Position numbers and translations under genes: made by a program
Assembly: GCA_003155565.1 (NCBI GenBank)
Contig: PMDM01000426.1
Coordinates: forward strand, 2,899-8,336
From: Methylococcaceae bacterium
Lineage (GTDB): Bacteria > Pseudomonadota > Gammaproteobacteria > Methylococcales > Methylomonadaceae
Length of the DNA stretch: 5,438 bases
Direction of reading: 5' to 3'
The notes under the pieces: generated by a model
What the model saw: the letters and a program-made list of their open reading frames with translations, nothing else
Told to the model about the DNA's origin: nothing
Database searches by the model: none
Shown: one piece after another, positions 1-5,438 of the stretch
Position numbering within the stretch: position 1 is the stretch's first letter
How the letters are laid out: each line of letters starts with the position of its first letter

Positions 1-27
1 AGCGAAGCAAAATAAACTTTTTTTCAT
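1..27 (-). CDS. Start of a divergent leftward gene (partial), probable exported protein
   Basis: The reverse strand carries an ATG at 27-25 followed by nine uninterrupted codons reading MKKSLFCFA to the window edge. A purine-rich GAGGAAA (positions 39-33 on the reverse strand) precedes it, with AGGA ending seven bases before the ATG, which is ideal Shine-Dalgarno spacing. Two lysines followed by a hydrophobic stretch look like the opening of a Sec signal peptide, and the cysteine at residue 7 could also belong to a lipoprotein signal. The gene is divergent from rep. Only the first nine residues are visible, so the product cannot be named. A periplasmic or membrane protein is an inference from the N-terminus alone. 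Confidence 0.55.
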
Positions 28-99
28 GGAGCTTTCCTCGTGTTTGAATTTATGAATCATCAGGGTAAATGGCTTATTGTGGTACGATAACTAGCAATA

Positions 100-127
100 T
101 TGAACGCCAGACAAAACCGCCTACAGT
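100..127 (+). promoter_or_regulatory. Candidate sigma-70 promoter for rep
   Basis: TTGAAC at 100-105 and TACAGT at 122-127 are separated by 16 bases. Each hexamer matches four of six consensus positions. It is the best -35/-10 pair I see in the 229 bp between the divergent gene start and rep, and would give a leader of roughly 120 bases. A weaker pair, TTGAAT at 44-49 with TAAATG at 66-71, also exists. No operator or recognisable regulator site was seen. The assignment rests on consensus similarity only. Confidence 0.3.
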
Positions 128-256
128 CTGTTATTGTAACCCAGAGTTAAGCTCACACCCAAAACACTACCGCAAGAAAATCAAGAACCACGAACAGATC
201 AACTATTCTCAAATAAGCTGGGTTTTCTGCTCAATCAACGAAAGCCAAAAGAATCA

Positions 257-2278
257 ATGACCAAATTAAATCCCCAACAGCAAGCCGCTGTTAAAGTTGT
301 CGAGTCTCCTTTGTTGGTGTTAGCGGGAGCTGGTAGCGGCAAAACACGGGTAATCACAGAGAAAATTGCCTATCTGGTTAAGCAAGGACTACCTGCCCGC
401 TATATTGCCGCCGTAACTTTTACTAATAAAGCAGCGCGAGAAATGAAAAGCCGTGTTGCCAAGTTGCTGGATAAGCAGCAAAGTCGTGGCCTGCGTGTCT
501 GCACATTTCATGCGTTGGGACTGGAGATAGTCCGCAAAGAACACCTTACGTTGGGCTATAAGGCTGGGTTGACCTTATACGATGAAGAAGACAAGCTAAA
601 GCTGCTGAAAAACCTGATTGCCCATAACAAAACCGAATGCGATGGTGATAAGGTGGAGCAATACGCTAGTCAGATCGGACAATGGAAAAATGCTTTTGTT
701 ACGGTAAAGCAAGCTGAATCGGTTTCGATTACAGATCAACCGGCAATCAGCCAACTTTATGCTGATTACACACGTAGCTTAAAAGCCTACAACGCGGTTG
801 ATTTTGATGACCTGATTTTATTGCCTGTGTTGTTATTTCAAAACCATCCAGACATATTAGAAAAATGGCAAAACACGATTCGCTATTTATTGGTGGATGA
901 ATATCAGGATACCAATATCACCCAGTACGAACTGGTCAGGCTACTTGGCGGTAGTCTTGGTCGGTTTACGGTAGTGGGCGACGATGACCAGTCCATTTAC
1001 GCCTGGCGAGGGGCGCAGCCGGAAAATTTAAGTCAGTTGCAAAAAGATTATCCGCGCTTACAAGTGATTAAACTGGAACAGAATTACCGCTCGACTGGAC
1101 GCATTCTTAAAGTGGCTAACCAGCTGATTGCCAATAATCCACACACTTACGAAAAAAAACTGTGGAGTGAATTAGGTTATGGCGATCCGCTTCGGGTATT
1201 GAGCCATAAAGATGAACTTACCGAAGCGCAGCAAATTGTTGCGGAATTGATTCATCATAAATTCAAAACGGGTGGGAGCTATCAGGATTACGCGATCCTG
1301 TACCGTGGCAACCATCAATCCCGGTTGTTTGAGCGCGGCCTTAGAGAAAACAATATCCCTTATTTTATCAGCGGCAGTACATCATTTTTTGCTTATTCCG
1401 AAATCAAAGATATTCTTGCGTATTTGCGGTTGCTGGTCAATCCAGACGACGATGCCGCTTTTTTACGTATAATCAACACCCCCAGGCGGGAGATTGGCCC
1501 GACGACCCTGGAAAAACTGGGTGCTTATGCCAATCAACGGCAAGTCAGCCTGTTTGCCGCCAGTACCGAATTGGGCTTAAGTCAAACCGTGTCCAGCAAA
1601 TCAATAGCGCGACTGCAAAAATTTCATGATTGTATTATCAATACAGCCGAACGTGTTGAGCGGAATGACACGTTTGCCGTTATCGAACAATTGATCAATG
1701 ACATTGGCTATGAACAATGGCTGAGGGAAAACAGTAAAACGAGCGAGTCGGCAGAGCGCAAGATGAATAACGTGTTTGAGCTAATCAACTGGCTTAAGCG
1801 CATTGCCGATAAAGACAGCGCGGAACAAAAACCGTTAGCTGAGATTATCGCCAATATTATGCTGATGGATATTTTGGAGCGGAATCAGGAGGAGCAAGCT
1901 AGCGATCAAGTCAGTTTGATGACCTTACATTCAGCTAAAGGCTTGGAATTTCAACATGTTTTTCTGGTAGGGATGGAAGAAAATATTCTGCCCCACCAAA
2001 ACACTATTGAATCTGACGATATTAACGGCACGAACGGTATAGAAGAGGAGAGGCGGCTGGCGTATGTCGGCATTACCCGCGCCCAACGGACGTTAACATT
2101 CAGCTATTGCACACACCGCAAACGCTATGGTGATGTCACGGAGTGCCAGCCCAGCCGTTTTCTCAATGAATTGCCGATTGACGACCTGGAATGGATCAAC
2201 AAAAAACAATTGTCATCAGAAGCGATTAAAGAGCGCGGCAAAGCCAATCTCCAGAACCTGAAAACAATGTTATCGTAA
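257..2278 (+). CDS. rep: ATP-dependent DNA helicase Rep
   Basis: Rep is a superfamily 1A 3'-to-5' DNA helicase that travels with the replisome and removes proteins ahead of the fork; it also supports restart after stalling. The full UvrD/Rep motif set is present: motif I AGAGSGKT (23-30), Ia TFTNKAAREM (54-63), II DEYQD (214-218), III with GDDDQSIYAWRG (241-252), IV LEQNYRS (273-279), V VSLMTLHSAKGLEF (552-565) and VI EEERRLAYVGITRAQ (596-610). The 2B region (about 375-550) shares the Rep-type FLRIINTPRREIGP segment. Similarity is clearly to Rep rather than UvrD or PcrA along the whole length, and 673 residues equals the E. coli length. The ATG at 257 is supported because residues LNPQQQAAV align with the E. 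coli N-terminus, although the ribosome site is weak (AAAAGA, 247-252). Two oddities: an insertion of about six residues before motif VI, and a C-terminus ending LKTMLS without the basic tail of E. coli Rep. tRNA-Arg follows 36 bp downstream on the same strand. Confidence 0.98.
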   Translation: MTKLNPQQQAAVKVVESPLLVLAGAGSGKTRVITEKIAYLVKQGLPARYIAAVTFTNKAAREMKSRVAKLLDKQQSRGLRVCTFHALGLEIVRKEHLTLGYKAGLTLYDEEDKLKLLKNLIAHNKTECDGDKVEQYASQIGQWKNAFVTVKQAESVSITDQPAISQLYADYTRSLKAYNAVDFDDLILLPVLLFQNHPDILEKWQNTIRYLLVDEYQDTNITQYELVRLLGGSLGRFTVVGDDDQSIYAWRGAQPENLSQLQKDYPRLQVIKLEQNYRSTGRILKVANQLIANNPHTYEKKLWSELGYGDPLRVLSHKDELTEAQQIVAELIHHKFKTGGSYQDYAILYRGNHQSRLFERGLRENNIPYFISGSTSFFAYSEIKDILAYLRLLVNPDDDAAFLRIINTPRREIGPTTLEKLGAYANQRQVSLFAASTELGLSQTVSSKSIARLQKFHDCIINTAERVERNDTFAVIEQLINDIGYEQWLRENSKTSESAERKMNNVFELINWLKRIADKDSAEQKPLAEIIANIMLMDILERNQEEQASDQVSLMTLHSAKGLEFQHVFLVGMEENILPHQNTIESDDINGTNGIEEERRLAYVGITRAQRTLTFSYCTHRKRYGDVTECQPSRFLNELPIDDLEWINKKQLSSEAIKERGKANLQNLKTMLS

Positions 2279-2295
2279 TTGCCATGCCAATCGGG

Positions 2296-2308
2296 TAAAA
2301 TGCACGGC
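2296..2308 (+). promoter_or_regulatory. Probable -10 element and GC-rich discriminator for tRNA-Arg
   Basis: TAAAAT at 2296-2301, preceded by GGG and followed by the GC-rich GCACGGC, resembles stable-RNA promoters, where a GC-rich discriminator makes initiation sensitive to ppGpp and growth rate. Transcription would start near 2308, leaving a short leader before the tRNA 5' end at 2315. The -35 is poor: TCGTAA at 2273-2278, 17 bases upstream and overlapping the rep stop codon, matches only three of six positions. Read-through from rep could also contribute. Confidence 0.45.
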
Positions 2309-2314
2309 TCTAAA

Positions 2315-2391
2315 GCGCCCGTAGCTCAGCTGGATAGAGCGCAGCCCTCCGGAGGCTGAGGTCAGAGGTTCGAATCCTCTCGGGCGCGCCA
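2315..2391 (+). tRNA. tRNA-Arg (anticodon CCG)
   Basis: This is a complete 77-base cloverleaf that carries arginine to CGG codons. The acceptor stem GCGCCCG (2315-2321) pairs perfectly with CGGGCGC (2381-2387). The D stem is GCTC/GAGC. The anticodon stem CAGCC/GGCTG (2342-2346 and 2354-2358) encloses the loop CTCCGGA, which puts anticodon CCG at 2349-2351. The T arm AGAGG-TTCGAAT-CCTCT spans 2364-2380. The discriminator is G2388 and the CCA (2389-2391) is encoded. It closely resembles E. coli argX. No duplicated 3' end elsewhere in the window suggests an integrated element. No T-rich terminator directly follows. Confidence 0.98.
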
Positions 2392-2481
2392 CTTAACTGT
2401 TTCACACCGTCCCAAAGTTACACAACCCCAGGCATACTGTCATAACAGCCGGTATATCGGACAACTTGAAAACTAAAAACA

Positions 2482-2517
2482 ATTAAGCCTTGCTTAACAT
2501 AGATTTCAAGGCTTAAT
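2482..2517 (-). terminator. Long inverted repeat; possible leftward terminator
   Basis: ATTAAGCCTTG (2482-2492) and CAAGGCTTAAT (2507-2517) are perfect 11-bp inverted arms around a 14-base loop. Read on the reverse strand, the stem is followed almost at once by TGTTTTTAG, a run of five T, as in an intrinsic terminator. Read on the forward strand there is no T run, so it is not a good terminator for the tRNA. The stem is AT-rich (four GC pairs), so strength would be modest. The loop contains a second GCTTAA (2492-2497) that can pair with TTAAGC (2483-2488) in a competing 6-bp hairpin with a 3-base loop. A mobile-element remnant is an alternative reading. Confidence 0.35.
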
Positions 2518-2615
2518 GCGACAACTTTCGGGCTAGGTCAGCGGATATTACGTGCTACACAGTGGGTAAATAGGTGGTTTTGATTGCAGGTTTGCTATTG
2601 GTCGATATTAGGGTA

Positions 2616-2624
2616 TGTTACAAT
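2616..2624 (+). promoter_or_regulatory. Extended -10 promoter for infA
   Basis: TGTTACAAT at 2616-2624 is an extended -10: TG, one base, then TACAAT, which matches five of six consensus positions. TTGGTC at 2598-2603 is a weak -35 candidate at a 15-base spacing, which the extended -10 would compensate for. An overlapping alternative is TTGCTA (2592-2597) with TATGTT (2614-2619) at 16 bases. Initiation would fall near 2631, giving a short leader of about 20 bases containing the ribosome binding site AGGTA (2642-2646), six bases before the infA ATG. Confidence 0.5.
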
Positions 2625-2652
2625 GGAATTTTTAATACCTTAGGTAACTATT

Positions 2653-2871
2653 ATGGCAAAAGAAGATCAAATTGAAATGGAGGGGAAGGTGATTGATACC
2701 TTACCTAATACCATGTTTCGGGTTCAACTGGAAAATGGGCATATTGTGACTGCACACATCTCAGGCAAGATGCGCAAGCATTACATCCGCATACTTACGG
2801 GTGATAGTGTGAAGGTTGAAATGACACCTTATGACTTGTCCAAAGGACGCATCTCGTTTCGTATGCGCTAA
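2653..2871 (+). CDS. infA: Translation initiation factor IF-1
   Basis: IF-1 binds the A site of the 30S subunit, cooperates with IF-2 and IF-3 in initiation complex formation, and blocks premature tRNA entry. The protein is 72 residues, exactly the E. coli length, and forms a single OB-fold. It retains the hallmark segments [11 protein letters not shown] (1-11), [15 protein letters not shown] (16-30), the basic 30S-contacting [13 protein letters not shown] (35-47) and [10 protein letters not shown] (58-67). The basic C-terminus reads SFRMR. The ATG follows an AGGTA ribosome site. The gene has its own promoter region and ends 35 bp from the stop codon of clpA on the opposite strand. This tail-to-tail pairing with clpA is common in Gammaproteobacteria. 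There is no clear intrinsic terminator in the 35-bp gap. Confidence 0.98.
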   Translation: MAKEDQIEMEGKVIDTLPNTMFRVQLENGHIVTAHISGKMRKHYIRILTGDSVKVEMTPYDLSKGRISFRMR

Positions 2872-2906
2872 GGTTTCAAGCTCTTATCGGAACAAACATA
2901 CCCCTC

Positions 2907-5177
2907 TCAGTTGTTTTCAGAAACCGTCAATTCCTTACTTTCAATCGCGAAACACAGTTCGTTATTCTCCAAGTAGACGCGGACATTGCCGCCGTGTGCC
3001 AGTTTGCCAAATAACAAGTCATTGGCAAGCGGTTTCTTGATTTTTTCCTGTATCAGTCTAGCCATCGGCCTTGCGCCCATTTTTGGGTCACAACCGTTTT
3101 CGGCCAGCCACAAGCGTGCTTCCGCATCCAGCGATAAGGTCACTCGTTTGTCTGCAAGCAAGGCTTCCAATTCAAAGATGAATTTATCCACCACATGCCC
3201 GACTATGGATATGTCTAGCGGTTTGAACTGGATGATGGCATCCAAGCGGTTACGGAATTCAGGTGAAAACCCTTTTTCGATCACTTTCAAGCTGTCTGTG
3301 GCATGATCCTGATAGGTGAAGCCGATGGATGCACGACTACTTTCTTCAGCACCCGCATTGGTTGTCATGACCATAATAATGTTGCGGAAATCGGCTTTAC
3401 GTCCATTGGTGTCCGTGAGCGAGCCATGATCCATCACCTGCAACAACAGATTGAAAACATCGGGATGGGCTTTTTCAATTTCATCCAAGAGCAAAACGGC
3501 GTGTGGATGTTTAGTTATCTGCTCCGTTAGCAAGCCGCCTTGATCGAAGCCAACATAACCTGGCGGTGCGCCGATCAGCCTGGAAACCGTATGGCGTTCC
3601 ATGTACTCAGACATATCAAAACGGATCAATTCGATACCTAATACCTTGGCTAACTGTCTGGTCACTTCGGTCTTGCCGACACCTGTGGGGCCTGAAAAAA
3701 GAAATGAGCCGATAGTTTTTTGAGATTCCCTAAGTCCGGCTCGGGATAATTTGATAGCGGTCGCCAGCGCCGAGATGGCCTCGTCCTGACCAAAAACCAG
3801 CATTTTGAGATTCTTCTCCAAATTACCAAGTTTATCTATGTCATTCGTGGAAACCGATTTGGCGGGAACTCTTGCGATTTTTGAGACAATTTCCTCAATT
3901 TCGGCGGCTTCAATAAGTGATTTACGATTGGCTATGGAAGCCATACGTTGCTTCGCCCCTGCCTCATCAATCACATCAATCGCCTTATCCGGCAAATGAC
4001 GGTCGGTGATGTAGCGGTCAGATAATTCAGCCGCCAGACGTAGCGCTTCTGCCGAGTATTTGACATCATGATGCTCTTCAAAACGCGATTTTAGCCCTTT
4101 TAGAATCAACACAGTGTCTTCCACAGAAGGTTCGAGTATGTCTATTTTCTGGAACCGTCGAGCTAAGGCGTGATCTTTTTCAAAAACGCCACGGTACTCC
4201 TGATACGTAGTGGAACCGATACAACGCAATTGACCAGAAGCCAGCATAGGTTTGATTAAATTGGACGCATCCATTGTGCCGCCGGAAGCTGATCCAGCGC
4301 CAATAATGGTATGTATTTCATCAATAAAAAGAATGGCTTCGGGGCGGCTTTTTAGTTGATTGATTAACGCTTTCAACCTCTTTTCAAAATCGCCCCGGTA
4401 TTTGGTGCCGGCTACCAATGCACCTAAATCCAGAGAGTAGATGACATTATCCATCAAGATTTCAGGGACATTTTCTTCGACAATTCGTTTTGCCAAACCC
4501 TCGGCGATTGCGGTTTTGCCAACGCCAGCTTCACCTACAAACAAAGGGTTGTTTTTACGTCGGCGGCAAAGCACTTGAATAGTCCTTTCAACCTCCAGTT
4601 CCCTGCCGATTAAGGGGTCAATCCTGCCTTTTATCGCCTCATCGTTCAGGTTTACGGTGTATTTTTCTAAAGGGCTACCCGCAGATTCTGCATCCGGCGC
4701 ATTGGTGTCTGTTGGCTGATCTTCACCAGGCGTTGTGTCCTGGTCGAATTTTGAGATTCCGTGGGCCATATAGTTAACCACGTCCAGCCTTGAAACATCC
4801 TGTTTGTTCAACAGATAGACGGCATGGGAATCTTGCTCACTAAATAGGGCGACGAATAAATTCGCACCCGAAACTTCCTTTTTATCAGAAGCCTGAACGT
4901 GAAACACAGCCCGTTGCAATACCCGCTGGAAACCTAGCGTGGGTTGAGTGTCACGTTGAATACCTTCGGGAATTAAGGAAATCGTTTCATCAATAAATTG
5001 CGTCAGTTGTCCGCGTAGCAATTTCATATCACAGCCGCAAGCGACCATGACCGCACCTGCGGAAGCGTTATCAAGTAAAGCCAACAACAAATGCTCAACC
5101 GTGATAAATTCATGGCGTTTGTCATGCGCATTTTTAAAGGCATTATTTAACGTAATTTCAAGTTCTTTACTTAACAT
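2907..5177 (-). CDS. clpA: ATP-dependent Clp protease ATP-binding subunit ClpA
   Basis: ClpA is a hexameric AAA+ unfoldase that threads substrates into the ClpP peptidase in the cytosol; with ClpS it degrades N-degron proteins. The Clp N-domain (about 1-142) binds ClpS and is followed by an acidic, Pro/Thr/Asp-rich linker (about 143-170). AAA module D1 has Walker A GEAGVGKT (215-222), pore loop KYRG (259-262), Walker B ILFIDE (282-287), sensor GSTT (321-324) and paired arginines at 340-341. D2 has Walker A GPTGVGKT (496-503), pore loop GYVG (540-543), Walker B VLLLDE (561-566), TTNAG (605-609), FRNRLD (641-646) and sensor-2 GARPM (701-705). The ClpP-docking tripeptide is IGF (618-620), where E. 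coli ClpA has IGL. There is no ClpB-type coiled-coil middle domain, so ClpA rather than ClpB or ClpC. Length is 756 against 758 in E. coli. The ATG is preceded by GGAGAG at 5186-5181, and clpS ends 12 bp upstream, so the two are almost certainly cotranscribed. Confidence 0.98.
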   Translation of the reverse strand: MLSKELEITLNNAFKNAHDKRHEFITVEHLLLALLDNASAGAVMVACGCDMKLLRGQLTQFIDETISLIPEGIQRDTQPTLGFQRVLQRAVFHVQASDKKEVSGANLFVALFSEQDSHAVYLLNKQDVSRLDVVNYMAHGISKFDQDTTPGEDQPTDTNAPDAESAGSPLEKYTVNLNDEAIKGRIDPLIGRELEVERTIQVLCRRRKNNPLFVGEAGVGKTAIAEGLAKRIVEENVPEILMDNVIYSLDLGALVAGTKYRGDFEKRLKALINQLKSRPEAILFIDEIHTIIGAGSASGGTMDASNLIKPMLASGQLRCIGSTTYQEYRGVFEKDHALARRFQKIDILEPSVEDTVLILKGLKSRFEEHHDVKYSAEALRLAAELSDRYITDRHLPDKAIDVIDEAGAKQRMASIANRKSLIEAAEIEEIVSKIARVPAKSVSTNDIDKLGNLEKNLKMLVFGQDEAISALATAIKLSRAGLRESQKTIGSFLFSGPTGVGKTEVTRQLAKVLGIELIRFDMSEYMERHTVSRLIGAPPGYVGFDQGGLLTEQITKHPHAVLLLDEIEKAHPDVFNLLLQVMDHGSLTDTNGRKADFRNIIMVMTTNAGAEESSRASIGFTYQDHATDSLKVIEKGFSPEFRNRLDAIIQFKPLDISIVGHVVDKFIFELEALLADKRVTLSLDAEARLWLAENGCDPKMGARPMARLIQEKIKKPLANDLLFGKLAHGGNVRVYLENNELCFAIESKELTVSENN

Positions 5178-5189
5178 AAGCTCTCCAAC

Positions 5190-5438
5190 CTACACTTCTT
5201 CCATCGAGCACATCAACGGATGATGATGTTCCCGTGAATAGTCGTTAACTATATACACCTTGGTTTCGGCGACATCCTTTGAGTAGGTACCGCATACACC
5301 AACACCTTGCGTATGTACTTGTAACATCACCTGAGTCGCTTTTTCTTCGGACATAGCAAAAAAATCCATCAAAATTTCAATGACAAAATCCATAGGCGTA
5401 AAATCATCATTTAACAAAATAACTTTATATAATGGCGG
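5190..5438 (-). CDS. clpS: ClpS, N-degron adaptor of ClpAP (5' end outside window)
   Basis: ClpS binds proteins with Leu, Phe, Tyr or Trp at the N-terminus and hands them to the ClpA N-domain. The 82 visible codons begin [18 protein letters not shown], which matches the ClpS core. The NDD triad, the TPM methionine and the histidine in MLQVHTQG are the known N-degron pocket residues, all retained. The segments [14 protein letters not shown] and [14 protein letters not shown] complete the fold. The reading frame stays open to the window edge. The TTG at 5417-5415 lies inside the conserved first strand and codes for an internal leucine, so it is not the start. By comparison with E. coli (106 aa), about 20-25 N-terminal residues, the start codon and the operon promoter lie beyond position 5438. 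The stop is TAG at 5192-5190. Confidence 0.96.
   Translation of the reverse strand, partial: PPLYKVILLNDDFTPMDFVIEILMDFFAMSEEKATQVMLQVHTQGVGVCGTYSKDVAETKVYIVNDYSREHHHPLMCSMEEV

Noticed and set aside
69..260. 63-codon frame upstream of rep as a gene
   Set aside because: No recognisable family, poorly spaced ribosome site, overlaps the candidate rep promoter, and lies in AT-rich intergenic DNA; kept only as a low-interest finding.
1272..1472. 66-codon frame inside rep
   Set aside because: It is out of frame within a conserved Rep region, with no independent signal.
2279..2284. TTGCCA as the -35 of the tRNA promoter
   Set aside because: It is only 11 bases from the TAAAAT -10, and a 17-base spacing points to GCACGG, which is not a -10.
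2392..2652. CRISPR array, insertion sequence or small protein gene in the tRNA-infA spacer
   Set aside because: No regularly spaced repeats, no transposase fragment and no frame with a ribosome site; only the inverted and direct repeats reported.
2872..2925. GGTTTC (2872-2877) and GAAACC (2920-2925) as a shared terminator stem for infA and clpA
   Set aside because: Only six base pairs with a 42-base loop, no adjacent T run, and one arm inside clpA; too weak.
2831..3999. Forward-strand frames across the 3' half of clpA
   Set aside because: They are shadows of the strongly conserved ClpA frame on the reverse strand, without family resemblance or ribosome sites.

Overview
The window is chromosomal housekeeping DNA from a gammaproteobacterium of moderate GC content. 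Four proteins closely resemble their Escherichia coli counterparts in length and motifs: Rep helicase (673 aa), translation initiation factor IF-1 (72 aa), ClpA (756 aa) and ClpS (partial). The tRNA-Arg(CCG), with its encoded CCA, also looks typically gammaproteobacterial. The gene order is not the enterobacterial one. A non-enteric lineage, possibly a methanotroph-like group, fits, but the sequence alone does not settle the genus.

Layout, left to right. Positions 1-27 hold the first nine codons of a leftward gene, preceded by a good ribosome binding site; the rest lies outside the window. Positions 28-256 are the divergent intergenic region, with one candidate promoter towards rep. Then come rep (257-2278, +), a 36-bp gap with a stable-RNA-type -10 element, and tRNA-Arg (2315-2391, +). 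A 261-bp non-coding stretch follows. It contains a strong inverted repeat (2482-2517) and the infA promoter region. infA (2653-2871, +) meets clpA (2907-5177, -) tail to tail with a 35-bp gap. clpS (from 5190, -) lies 12 bp upstream of clpA and runs off the right edge.

How the genes work together: ClpS delivers N-degron substrates to the ClpA unfoldase, which feeds the ClpP peptidase, and the two genes form an operon. IF-1 acts in translation initiation, tRNA-Arg decodes CGG, and Rep clears protein roadblocks ahead of replication forks. The tail-to-tail infA/clpA pairing is an ancient gammaproteobacterial arrangement. The genes often found upstream of infA, which encode N-degron aminoacyl-transferases, are not here; rep and tRNA-Arg occupy that position.

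I found no convincing new defence, mobile or CRISPR system. The points worth a second look are the structured spacer before infA, the possible terminator for antisense clpA read-through, the divergent gene start at the left edge and small deviations in Rep.
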